Positions 43,394 through 52,126 of a DNA stretch of 64,000 nt are shown here, piece after piece. Under the pieces are notes generated by a model that was not told the origin of the DNA, did not search any database, and saw only the letters and a program-made list of their open reading frames with translations. Each line of letters opens with the position of its first letter. The stretch's first letter is position 1. The position numbers and the translations under genes are program-made. Source of the DNA: an uncultured Acidobacteriia bacterium (GTDB taxonomy: Bacteria > Acidobacteriota > Terriglobia > Bryobacterales > Bryobacteraceae); assembly GCA_903851195.1 (NCBI GenBank), contig CAINNJ010000033.1:1-64000 (forward strand), in the 5' to 3' direction.

Positions 43394-44029
43394 ATGCACG
43401 ACGTACTGGAATTTCTCAAGTCGCTCTACAACGCGGAGCGGCTTCTGCAGTTGGTGCGCACTCTGCTCGGAAGCCCGGTCGGTCTGGCCGGGCTCTTCGC
43501 CATCGTTTTCGCCGAAACCGGCCTCCTGGTCGGTTTCTTCCTCCCCGGCGACTCCCTCCTGTTCAGCGTCGGCGTCGCCAGCGGCGCCGCCAGCGTGAAT
43601 GTTTACCTGCTCGCCGGCATGCTGATGGCGGCCGCCATTGTCGGCGACAACCTCGGTTATTTCCTCGGCCGCCAGGCAGGCCCCATGATTTTCAGCCGCC
43701 CGAAATCGCGCTTCTTTCACCCGGACCACCTGCAGCGCACCCAGAAGTTTTACGACAAGTACGGCGCCCGCGCCCTGGTCTACGCCCGTTTCGTTCCCAT
43801 CGTCCGCACCTGCGCCCCGTTCGTGGCGGGCGTCGGCCGGATGAGCTACACGCGCTTTTTGTTGTTCAGCATCTTCGGCGGCATCTTCTGGATCGCGTTC
43901 ACCATCACCGCGGGCTACCAACTCGGGCAGTTCCCCATCGTGCAGCGCAATTTCGAGAAGGTGATCCTCCTCATCGTGTTTTTGTCTCTGGTGCCGGTCG
44001 CGCTGGAAGCGCGCAAGGCGCGCCGCTAG
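43394..44029 (+). CDS. DedA-family membrane protein
   Basis: This is a 211-residue membrane protein. It has the DedA motifs ETGLLVGFFLPGDSLLFSVG (first half) and YARFVPIVRTCAPFVAGVGRM, and several hydrophobic helices. Family members flip undecaprenyl phosphate or phospholipids across the membrane. The ATG directly follows the stop of the chaperone gene. Confidence 0.94.
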   Translation: MHDVLEFLKSLYNAERLLQLVRTLLGSPVGLAGLFAIVFAETGLLVGFFLPGDSLLFSVGVASGAASVNVYLLAGMLMAAAIVGDNLGYFLGRQAGPMIFSRPKSRFFHPDHLQRTQKFYDKYGARALVYARFVPIVRTCAPFVAGVGRMSYTRFLLFSIFGGIFWIAFTITAGYQLGQFPIVQRNFEKVILLIVFLSLVPVALEARKARR

Positions 44030-44052
44030 TTTTCCCGGTGGTCGGGCCCGGC

Positions 44053-44856
44053 ATGTCCGTCCGAGTCCGGACACACACTTCCCTCTGGCTCTGGCCAAAC
44101 CTGCTCAGTCTGGACGCGCCCTTCGTGGCCGTCCTCTGGCAGGATTTCCTCGCCCGCTGCTACCCCGCTCCGCTCCATCCCGCCGGACGCTGCGTCCTGG
44201 GCCTCACCGTCTGGGCCATCTACCTGGCCGATCGCCTCTTCGACATTCGCCATCCGCCCGCCGCCGATGAAAGCGCGCGCCACGCGTTCTACCGTCGTCA
44301 CAGTCTGTCGGTCGCGATCCTGCTCACGGGAGTCACCCTGCTGGACCTGCTGCTCGCCCTGGTCTGGTTGCGCCCCGCCGTTTTCGTCCACGGTCTCTGG
44401 GTGGGTGCCGCCGTCGCCCTCTACCTGACCGTCTTCGCGTTCTGGCGCGCCGCTCACCGCTACACCAAACAGCCCGTGGCCGCGATCCTTTTCACTGCCG
44501 GCGTCTTCCTCGTCGCCTGGACCCGCACGCCCCACCCGCAGCGGACTCTCTTCTGGCCCGCCGTGTTCTTCTGCGCGCTTTGTCTGGGCAACCTGCTCCT
44601 GCTCGAAACCTGGGAAAACGGCCGGTCGACGAAGCGGGGTTGGCTCTGGCTGCTCCTCCTCGCCCTGTCATCCTGTATCCCCGGCTTTTCCGCCTGGTAC
44701 ATGGCCATCGGCCTCAGCGCCGCCGGTCTGGCACTGCTCGACCTCCGCGGTGGCGCACTCTCCGCCACCGCGCGTCACGTCCTGGCCGACGCCGTACTGC
44801 TCACGCCTCTGCTCTTCACGCCTCTTGTCGGGGCTGCGCCCTTCATTTCCCGTTGA
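44053..44856 (+). CDS. Polytopic membrane protein, possibly UbiA-prenyltransferase-like
   Basis: This is a 267-residue protein with about seven membrane helices. The segment WAIYLADRLFDIRHP is like the Asp-rich helix of UbiA-type prenyltransferases (N/D-x3-D), but the second Asp motif is not clear. The ATG at 44053 was chosen over a GTG at 44038; neither has a good ribosome site. It is 23 bases after dedA. Function unproven. Confidence 0.75.
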   Translation: MSVRVRTHTSLWLWPNLLSLDAPFVAVLWQDFLARCYPAPLHPAGRCVLGLTVWAIYLADRLFDIRHPPAADESARHAFYRRHSLSVAILLTGVTLLDLLLALVWLRPAVFVHGLWVGAAVALYLTVFAFWRAAHRYTKQPVAAILFTAGVFLVAWTRTPHPQRTLFWPAVFFCALCLGNLLLLETWENGRSTKRGWLWLLLLALSSCIPGFSAWYMAIGLSAAGLALLDLRGGALSATARHVLADAVLLTPLLFTPLVGAAPFISR

Positions 44857-45223
44857 CGAACTGATAGCCGCTCGATCCGCCCTTCAGGAACATCTTGTCG
44901 AAGTGCCACTCGTCGCCCTGCTCGGAAAACACCACTTCCGTCTGCTTCGCGTTGTCCGTGGACGCCTCGATCCTCTGCGCCTGCAGTGTAACCGTCGGCG
45001 TATGCTCGCCCCGCACGATGAAGTACTCGTCGCCGTCCCGCATATCGATACTGCTGATCGTGTACTGACCGCTCGGCAGAGTCGTCGATCCGATCGTCAC
45101 CGCGTGCGGCAGCGTCACGGTCACCGGATTCACCTGTCCGGCAAGCAGCGCGCCCACCATCAAACCGCCTCCCGCCAACACCTGGACACACGTCTGGCTG
45201 AAGCGCACAAATGCGTTTTTCAT
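44843..45223 (-). CDS. Small exported protein of unknown function
   Basis: This is a 126-residue protein with an N-terminal signal/anchor (residues 9-29). The beta-rich body has VTLPHAVTIGSTTLPSGQYT and a repeated strand pattern. Acidobacteriota encode many such small secreted proteins of this style. The ATG at 45223 gives the signal; upstream frame is not coding. It is convergent with the membrane protein gene, overlapping by 14 bases. Confidence 0.8.
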   Translation of the reverse strand: MKNAFVRFSQTCVQVLAGGGLMVGALLAGQVNPVTVTLPHAVTIGSTTLPSGQYTISSIDMRDGDEYFIVRGEHTPTVTLQAQRIEASTDNAKQTEVVFSEQGDEWHFDKMFLKGGSSGYQFVNGK

Positions 45224-45360
45224 TTTCGTTATCTTCCTGTTTTTGAGATTGAGGCCCCGCGCTTCGCGCTGCCTTCTGTATGGAAGAACGTTCGCTCCTG
45301 CCGCGCAGTTACCATACAAGTTCAATGTTTACAATGCTTTATCATCACAGTCCTTTACAC

Positions 45361-45388
45361 ACACGGCTTTACAAACACGGCTTGACAA
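45361..45388. repeat. Tandem 14-base repeat in the divergent promoter region
   Basis: ACACGGCTTTACAA (45361-45374) and ACACGGCTTGACAA (45375-45388) are adjacent and differ at one base. They lie in the 231-base gap between the small exported protein and the TPR gene. The second copy contains a TTGACA that could act as a -35 box for the plus-strand gene, so it may be a regulator site. Confidence 0.4.
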
Positions 45389-45454
45389 ACAGCGGCTGAA
45401 CGAACGCGTGAGAATTTTTCCCGCTCCGCGCACTAATCAGACTGGAGAGGCAAT

Positions 45455-47485
45455 ATCCGGCTACTCGCGCTGTTTCTCCTGTTCGCGGCCGCGGCGCCGG
45501 GGCAGGGTACGGTTCCCGAAAAGGATCCCGCCTATGAGTCTCTGTCGAAAGCCTACGACGCTCTGCGCGCGCGCGACTACGACGCCGCGATCGCGCTCTT
45601 CGACCAGGCCGCCGCCCTCTCCCCGGGGCGCGCCGACATCCGGAAGAATCTGGCGTACACCCTGCTGAAGACCGGCGACACCGAGGCCGCGCGCGCGCAG
45701 TTCGCCGAAGCCATGCGGCTCGATCCCGCCGACACCCACCTGGCCCTCGAATACGCCTTCCTCTGCTTCGAAGCCCGCGACGACGCCTCCGCCCGCAAAG
45801 CCGAAGCCCGCCGGATCTTTCTGCGGGTTCGCGATACCACCTCCGACGCAGAACTCCGCGCGACCGCCGCCCAGGCCTTCCGCAATATCGACGAGCCCCT
45901 GCAAACCGGCATCGCCCGCTGGCAGCAGGTGCTCGCCACCTCGACTCCCACCTTCAGCGCCCACTTCGAACTCGCCCAGCTTTGCGAACAGCGCGACGAA
46001 CTCGCCCTCGCCGCCGCTAACTACCTCGCCGCCTTCCGTCTGCTGCCCGAGCGCAAGTCCGTGCTGCTCGACCTCGCACGTGTCGAAACCGCCCGCTCCA
46101 ATCCCGAAGGAGCCGTGTCCGCTCTGCTCGCCGCCTCGCGTGGCGGGGAACCGCGTGCCGCGGAACTGGCGCGCGAGCAACTGCCGCAGCGCTATCCCTA
46201 CGTTTACGAGTTCCGCAAAGCGCTCGAACTCGACCCCAAAAACGCCGTGCTCCGCCGCGAACTCGCCTATCTCCTGCTCAGCATGTCCTCCAAAAACGAA
46301 GGGCTTCGCGAGGAAGCCGAACAGGAATTCCAGCGCGCCCTCACCGCCGCTCCGGAAGACTACCTCGCCGCCGTCCAACTGGGCCTTCTCTATCTCGAAG
46401 ACCACCGCGAAGCGGACGCCATGCCGCTTCTGAACAACGTCCTCGCCCACGCCGACCCCGCCACCGCCAATCGCGCCCGCATGGCTCTCCACATGCCGCT
46501 CCTTCTCGAAGAGCGGAGCAAGACCGACAACATCGTCGATCCCCGCCTGCTCGCCGAGCGCAGCTTCAACGCCGGTTTCCTCAAAGACGCCCTGCGCTTC
46601 TACACCCAGGCCCGGGAGGAGAATCCCGTGGATTCCTCCGTCGCCCTGAAACTCGGCTGGACCAACAACATGCTGCATGACGACGACACGGCCCTGCGCT
46701 GGTTCAACATCGCCCGCCACAGCGCGGATCCGAAAGTCGCGGACGAGGCGTCGAAGGCCTGGCACAATCTCCGCCCTTCCCGGCAGCGCGTCCGTACCAC
46801 CGTCTGGGTCTATCCCCTCTTTTCCACCCGTTGGTCTGACCTTTTCGGCTACGGTCAGGTCAAGACCGAGTTCCGCATCGGGAAGCTCCCGCTGCGCCCC
46901 TATGCCTCGGTACGCTACGTCGGCGACGTCCGGCGTCTCACGTCGGAAGTGTTGCGTCAAAGCCTATCCGAGAGCGCGTTCATCTTTGCCGGCGGCGTCG
47001 TGACCCAACCCTGGCATGGCGGACTCGCCTGGTTCGAGGCGGGAGGCGCGGTCAGCTATATCCGCAATGAGCACTGGAGGGATATCCGGGGCGGCATCTC
47101 TTTCTCCCGATCGCGCGGCGCCTCGCTCGGCGGCGACGCCACCGGCCCCTTCGCGGAAACCACCTTCGACGGTGTCTTTGTCAGCCGTTTCTCGAACGAC
47201 GAAATTAACGGCTCACAGACCAAGGTCGGCTACACCACGGCGGTCGGCCCACTTCGCGTACAGCCCTTCTGGGCGGCGAATTTCTTCTTCGACCTGAACC
47301 GCCAGTACTGGGCGACGTTCGTGGAAACCGGCCCCGGCCTGCGCTTTCACCCCCCCGGTGCGCCGAAACCCGTCAGCGTCACGGTTGCCGCCATGCACGG
47401 CGTCTATCTCATTAACGAGGGCAATCCGCGCCGCCCGAATTTCAACGATGTCCGGATCGGAGTCTGGTATGCCTTCACGAAATAG
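45455..47485 (+). CDS. Periplasmic TPR protein with C-terminal outer-membrane domain, apparent ATC start
   Basis: This is a 676-residue protein if it starts at the ATC at 45455. From there the product reads (M)RLLALFLLFAAAAPGQG, a perfect signal peptide, and GGAGAGG lies 4 bases upstream. No ATG, GTG or TTG is in frame before 45713, which would remove the signal and the first TPR. An in-frame TAA lies seven codons upstream of the ATC. TPR repeats fill about residues 25-440. The last 230 residues (TTVWVYPLFSTRWSDLFGYG onward) are aromatic, beta-rich and NfrA-like. The role is probably envelope polysaccharide or phage-receptor-like. Confidence 0.8.
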   Translation: MRLLALFLLFAAAAPGQGTVPEKDPAYESLSKAYDALRARDYDAAIALFDQAAALSPGRADIRKNLAYTLLKTGDTEAARAQFAEAMRLDPADTHLALEYAFLCFEARDDASARKAEARRIFLRVRDTTSDAELRATAAQAFRNIDEPLQTGIARWQQVLATSTPTFSAHFELAQLCEQRDELALAAANYLAAFRLLPERKSVLLDLARVETARSNPEGAVSALLAASRGGEPRAAELAREQLPQRYPYVYEFRKALELDPKNAVLRRELAYLLLSMSSKNEGLREEAEQEFQRALTAAPEDYLAAVQLGLLYLEDHREADAMPLLNNVLAHADPATANRARMALHMPLLLEERSKTDNIVDPRLLAERSFNAGFLKDALRFYTQAREENPVDSSVALKLGWTNNMLHDDDTALRWFNIARHSADPKVADEASKAWHNLRPSRQRVRTTVWVYPLFSTRWSDLFGYGQVKTEFRIGKLPLRPYASVRYVGDVRRLTSEVLRQSLSESAFIFAGGVVTQPWHGGLAWFEAGGAVSYIRNEHWRDIRGGISFSRSRGASLGGDATGPFAETTFDGVFVSRFSNDEINGSQTKVGYTTAVGPLRVQPFWAANFFFDLNRQYWATFVETGPGLRFHPPGAPKPVSVTVAAMHGVYLINEGNPRRPNFNDVRIGVWYAFTK

Positions 47486-49445
47486 CGCCGTACGCCTCGC
47501 CCTGCTGCTCGCCTTCGCCCGCGCTTGCCCTGCCGGAACGTTCGCGGTGCTCGGCAACACGGCCGGATCCTGGCCCGCCGTTCTCTCCGCCGTGGGCCAT
47601 CTCCCCGGCCCCGCTGCCACCGCCGACATTTTTGTCGCGCCCCCCCGCACTCCCGCCGCTGCCGACTGGCAGACCAAAGTCCGCGGCGGCGCGGCCCTCA
47701 TCCTCGAAGGCGCTTCCCCGCTCGCCGCCAGCTTCGGCTTCACCCCGCGCCTCGAAACCGTCCCGGTGCTCCACCTCGTGGACGTCCACAACCCCAAACT
47801 CCCGGTCATCTGGAGTACCGCCGTCGAGATGCCCCGTACCGATGCCCCGCCCGACGCGCGCATCTTCGCCAGGGAGCGCTGGACCGGCGCGCCAGTCGTC
47901 GCCGGTTATCGCCTGGGCGCGGGCGCCGTCCTCTGGGTCGCCGTCCACCCCGGTCAGACCGGCTACGAGCGCTTCCCCTACCTGATGCAGTCCCTGGCCG
48001 ACCTCGGCTTTGAACCCAGCTTCCGCGCCTCCCGCCTCTGGGCCTTCTTCGACTACTCCTACCGCACCCGCGCCGACCTCGACTACCTCGCCGAACGCTG
48101 GCGCAAAGCCGGCATCGGCGCGCTCCACGTCGCCTCCTGGCATTTCTACGATCCCGCGCCGGATCGCGACGAATACCTCAAGCGACTCATCGAAGCCTGC
48201 CATCGCCACGGCGTCCTCGTCTACGCCTGGGTGGAGTTGCCGCACGTCAGCGAGAAGTTCTGGAACGATCACCCCGCCTGGCGCGAAAAAACCGCCGCCC
48301 TCCAGGACGCCCAGCTCGACTGGCGCAAACTCATGAACCTGCAGAATCCCGACTGCGCCGCGGCCGTTCGCGCCGGCCTGAAACGAATGGCGGACCGTTT
48401 CGACTGGGACGGCGTCAACCTCGCCGAGCTCTACTTCGAATCTCTCGAAGGCGCCGGCAACCCCGCCCGCTTCACCCCCCTGAACGACGACGTCCGCAAC
48501 GGCTTCCGCGCCCTCGCCGGCTGGGATCCGCTCGAGGTATGGTCGAAACACAACGACGCCGCCTCCCTGCGCCGTTTCCTCGACTACCGCGCCGATCTCG
48601 CCCGCCACATGCAGGAAGACTGGCTCGACGCCGCGGAACACCTGAAGCCCGGCCTTGACATCGTCCTCACCCACGTCGACGACCGCTTCGATACCGGCAT
48701 GAAGGACTCCATCGGCGCCGACGCCGGCCGCGTCCTCCCCCTGCTCGACACCCACAACTTCTCGTTCCTCATCGAGGATCCCGCCACCGTCTGGAACCTC
48801 GGCCCGCAGCGCTATCCCGAGATCGCGAAGCGCTACCGGCCGCTCACCCCGCACACTGCCAAACTCGCGATCGACATCAACATCGTCGATCGCTACCAGG
48901 ACGTCTACCCCACCAAACAGCAGACCGGCACCGAGCTCTTCGAACTCGTGCACCTCGCCTCCACGGCCTTCCGGCGCGTCGCCCTTTATTTCGAGAACAG
49001 CATCCTGACGCCGGATCTCTCCCTGCTCGCCGCCTCCTCCGCCGTCATCACGGAATATTCAAAGGACCACCGCAGAATCACCCTCGACTCCCCCGCCGAT
49101 ATCGAGCTCAAATGGAACGCCGACGGCGCCACCGTCGATGGCAAACCCTGGCCTTTGCTCTCGAAAACTCTGCTCCGTCTTCCCGCCGGCAAACACCTGG
49201 TGGAACCCGCCGGCCACCGCGCCGCCATCGCCGTCACGGACCTGAACGCCACTCTGAAATCCGCTACCGCCGAAGGCAAACACGTCACCTTCGACTACGC
49301 GAGCGACAGCCGCGCCATCGTCACCTTCGACCGCAAACCCGCCCAACTCGAACTCGACGGCGCGCCCTTCCCGGCCAACTGCCTCGACTCCGGAAACTGC
49401 ACGCTGCTCTTACCCCCGGGGAATCACCACGTCCTGACTCAGTGA
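47469..49445 (+). CDS. Secreted glycoside-hydrolase-like protein
   Basis: This is a 658-residue exported protein (signal peptide 1-22). It has an N-terminal alpha/beta domain (to about 190), a TIM-barrel-like middle (about 190-520) with CHRHGVLVYAWVELPHVSEK and RFDWDGVNLAELYFES, which recall GHL10/DUF4434-type hydrolases, and a C-terminal beta domain. Candidate acids are the Glu in WVELP and LAELYFE. It overlaps the TPR gene by 17 bases, so they act together. Confidence 0.78.
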   Translation: MPSRNSAVRLALLLAFARACPAGTFAVLGNTAGSWPAVLSAVGHLPGPAATADIFVAPPRTPAAADWQTKVRGGAALILEGASPLAASFGFTPRLETVPVLHLVDVHNPKLPVIWSTAVEMPRTDAPPDARIFARERWTGAPVVAGYRLGAGAVLWVAVHPGQTGYERFPYLMQSLADLGFEPSFRASRLWAFFDYSYRTRADLDYLAERWRKAGIGALHVASWHFYDPAPDRDEYLKRLIEACHRHGVLVYAWVELPHVSEKFWNDHPAWREKTAALQDAQLDWRKLMNLQNPDCAAAVRAGLKRMADRFDWDGVNLAELYFESLEGAGNPARFTPLNDDVRNGFRALAGWDPLEVWSKHNDAASLRRFLDYRADLARHMQEDWLDAAEHLKPGLDIVLTHVDDRFDTGMKDSIGADAGRVLPLLDTHNFSFLIEDPATVWNLGPQRYPEIAKRYRPLTPHTAKLAIDINIVDRYQDVYPTKQQTGTELFELVHLASTAFRRVALYFENSILTPDLSLLAASSAVITEYSKDHRRITLDSPADIELKWNADGATVDGKPWPLLSKTLLRLPAGKHLVEPAGHRAAIAVTDLNATLKSATAEGKHVTFDYASDSRAIVTFDRKPAQLELDGAPFPANCLDSGNCTLLLPPGNHHVLTQ

Positions 49446-49906
49446 GTGGTCAGAAACTTCCGGTACAGCCCGCTGTTATACGTGCTCCACGGCGTGAACC
49501 CGTGGCTCTCCTGGTACAACTGCCACGCGAAATCGATATTCGCCTTGCAATCCAGCAGGTCCCGCAGATTCAGCCCCGGCCTCTGCAGGTGCACCGTGTT
49601 GATCTGGAAATAGCCCCAGTCCAGTGTGCCGTTGCTGTTGTAGTGGTAGATCTCGCACTTGCCCTGCGGATTCTCGGCCCGCTGAATCGCCAGAGCCACC
49701 CGGCAGTCCGCCCCGAACTTCCGGCACGCATACTGCTGCCACGCCGAGAGCCGGTGCCCCTTCTGATCGGCCCGCGCCTCTTCCGCGGGAATCGTTTTCA
49801 CCCGCTCCGCCACCACCAGCGGCCACTGCCAGTGCAGCCGTACCGGACTCTGCAGACTCACCGTGTACTGCCCCGTGAACCACCACAGAAACGCCACCAG
49901 TACCAC
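49439..49906 (-). CDS. Lysozyme-like lytic transglycosylase domain protein
   Basis: This 155-residue protein has an N-terminal membrane anchor (VVLVAFLWWFTGQY) and a lysozyme-fold domain: ALAIQRAENPQGKCEIYHYN (catalytic Glu in QRAENPQ), then SNGTLDWGYFQINTVHL, the GYFQIN signature of SLT enzymes. It would cut peptidoglycan in the periplasm. No ATG is available; the GTG at 49906 is the first canonical start after an in-frame stop 29 codons upstream. Convergent with the hydrolase gene. Confidence 0.8.
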   Translation of the reverse strand: MVLVAFLWWFTGQYTVSLQSPVRLHWQWPLVVAERVKTIPAEEARADQKGHRLSAWQQYACRKFGADCRVALAIQRAENPQGKCEIYHYNSNGTLDWGYFQINTVHLQRPGLNLRDLLDCKANIDFAWQLYQESHGFTPWSTYNSGLYRKFLTTH

Positions 49907-49993
49907 CGCCCCGCCGATGGCCCCCGGTAATCCGGAATCCGGTTTCGCGGTCGTCGCTTGGCCGCCAACTCTTTCGCCCCGGTCCCCGGCGCC

Positions 49994-52051
49994 CTAAGGC
50001 ATCATCTCGTCGACCAGTTTCTGTGCCCCGTAAAGCTTCCGCAGCGCTTCCGTCATTACATTCGTGGTCACGGCCACCGCCCGGTTCGTGGTTTCCTCGT
50101 AAACGAAATCCCCCACCAGCGACTCGATATTGCCGTCGAAAATGAGCCCGACAATCTCACCCGCGCGATTGATGACCGGCGAGCCCGAATTGCCCCCGAT
50201 AATATCCGCCGTCATCACGAAATTCATCGGCGTCGCCAGATCCAGCTTGTCGCGCCCTTCCATATATCGCGACGGCAGTGCGAACGGTCCGTCGAAATTG
50301 AAGCTTGCCGCCCGGTCGTACAGCCCGTACATCGTCGTTTTCGCCGGCGCCTTCGTCCCGTTCATGGGATAGCCCGCCACCTCGCCGTACGACAGCCGCA
50401 GCGTAAAGGTCGCATCCGGATACGCGTTCTTCCCGAATGCCGCGAAACGCGCTTTCCCCAACTGCTCGCCCGCCCGCTGCTCCGCGCTCTGCACGTTGTC
50501 CTGCTGCCACTTAATCATTTCCCGCCGCATCGGATCCAGCTCGCGCTCCAGCACCACCATCGGATCCGTCGACGCCGCCACCGCCGCTTCCCCGCCGGCC
50601 ACCAGCTTCCGCCGGAATTCCGGATCTGCCATCTGCGTCCCGGTAAGCCAGTGCTTCGCCGCCTCTTCCGGCGTCCGCCCCGCCAGCGCCACTTTCGCGA
50701 AAGGATCGTCCGGACCCAACTCCGCCAGATCCAGCGCCAGCGCCCCGGCCATCCGCGCCTGCTCCATCTCCGGATATACCGGCGCCGGCGAAAACAGACT
50801 GTATTTCAGCGACTCCAGTTGCGCCTCCCGATACTCCGGCAGCCGCTCCCCATCCGGCTTCTTCACTTCCGCCACGTAGTCGACAATCGTGGCCGCCAGA
50901 TTCGCCAGTTCCGAATTGGTGCCCCGGAAGAACTGCTCCTTCGCCCGCCCGGCCGCCTTCTTCTCCGTCGCCGCAATGGCGTCCCACGCGCCGCCGAATT
51001 CCTGCTTCCACTGCGCATTCGCCATCACCCGCGCCCGAAACTCGTCTTCCGCCTTCTGCTTCGCCGCCATCACATGCGGATCGAGCAGGCCCTTATACTC
51101 CCCGTCGATCGCCTTATACGAATTCTGCAGCCCGAAAATCTGCGACCCCGCCTGCCGCGCCTGCTCCGGACCCCGCGCCGAATACTTCTCCAGCGTGGCA
51201 ATCCGCGATTTCAGCAGTTTCAGATACGACGGCTGCCGGTAATCGCGCTCGAACTCCAGTTGCGCCACCGTATCCAGCCGCTGCGTCGACCCCGGATGCC
51301 CGGAAACGAAGATCAGCTCCCCTTCCTTCGCCCCCTTCGGATTCCACTTCAGATAATCTTTCGTCTCGAGAGGCTTCCCGTTGTCGTAGACCCGAAACAG
51401 GGCCATATCCAAGTCATACCGGGGATAAGTAAAATTGTCCGGATCCCCGCCGAAGAACGCGATCTGCTGCTCCGGCGCGAACACCAGCCGCACGTCCGTG
51501 TACTTTTTGTAGCGATACAGCCAGTACTCGCCACCCTGATACAGCGTCACCACGTCGGATCGCAGCCCCGTGCTCTTCTGGCTCCCGCTCTCGATCTCCG
51601 CCATCGCCGCCCGCCGTTTCGCGAACTGCTCTCCGGGATTTTTCGCGCCCGCCAGAGCCGCCTGCACCCGCGCTGTCACGTTCTCCATCGAGACCAGTAC
51701 GTTCACCTCCAGATCGGGAGACTTCATCTCCTGCTCCGCGGTGGCCGCGTAAAAGCCGTCTTTGATGTAATCGTGCGCCGCCGTGGAGTTCTTCTGCAGT
51801 TGCCCGCGCGCCACATGATGATTCGTCAGCAGCAGGCCGTGCGGGCTGATGAAGGAGCCTGACCCGCCGTCGTTCAGCCGGACACTGGACAAACGCACAT
51901 GATCGAGCCACTCGGGCGTTGCCGTGAAGCCGTACTTCTGCTTCAACAGTTGCGCCGGAGGGTTATCGAACGTCCACAGGCCCTCGCCTCCGTACACGGT
52001 AGGGGATACCAGTGCCGCGGAGGCAAGCAGGAGAAGAGATTTCAGTTTCAT
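49994..52051 (-). CDS. S46-family dipeptidyl-peptidase (DPP7-like)
   Basis: This is a 685-residue periplasmic exopeptidase (signal peptide 1-20). The catalytic His is in LLTNHHVA (residues 78-79) and the Ser in GGNSGSPV near the C-terminus. In the S1 pocket, FDGNIES has Gly where the acidic-specific DPP11 has Arg, which points to DPP7-like preference for hydrophobic residues. The ATG at 52051 was preferred over a TTG at 52063. Confidence 0.95.
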   Translation of the reverse strand: MKLKSLLLLASAALVSPTVYGGEGLWTFDNPPAQLLKQKYGFTATPEWLDHVRLSSVRLNDGGSGSFISPHGLLLTNHHVARGQLQKNSTAAHDYIKDGFYAATAEQEMKSPDLEVNVLVSMENVTARVQAALAGAKNPGEQFAKRRAAMAEIESGSQKSTGLRSDVVTLYQGGEYWLYRYKKYTDVRLVFAPEQQIAFFGGDPDNFTYPRYDLDMALFRVYDNGKPLETKDYLKWNPKGAKEGELIFVSGHPGSTQRLDTVAQLEFERDYRQPSYLKLLKSRIATLEKYSARGPEQARQAGSQIFGLQNSYKAIDGEYKGLLDPHVMAAKQKAEDEFRARVMANAQWKQEFGGAWDAIAATEKKAAGRAKEQFFRGTNSELANLAATIVDYVAEVKKPDGERLPEYREAQLESLKYSLFSPAPVYPEMEQARMAGALALDLAELGPDDPFAKVALAGRTPEEAAKHWLTGTQMADPEFRRKLVAGGEAAVAASTDPMVVLERELDPMRREMIKWQQDNVQSAEQRAGEQLGKARFAAFGKNAYPDATFTLRLSYGEVAGYPMNGTKAPAKTTMYGLYDRAASFNFDGPFALPSRYMEGRDKLDLATPMNFVMTADIIGGNSGSPVINRAGEIVGLIFDGNIESLVGDFVYEETTNRAVAVTTNVMTEALRKLYGAQKLVDEMMP

Positions 52052-52126
52052 GGTGGCTCGCAAGATCCCATCTTACAGAGAGTTTGCGGTGCCCGTGTGG
52101 CGCCGGATGAGGTTCCGTACGCCCGG

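Noticed and set aside
45243-45668. Plus-strand open frame starting at 45243 as the true start of the TPR gene
   Set aside because: It is in a different frame, rich in Arg and Pro, and joins to the TPR frame only by an assumed frameshift. The in-frame ATC start with a signal peptide explains the data better.
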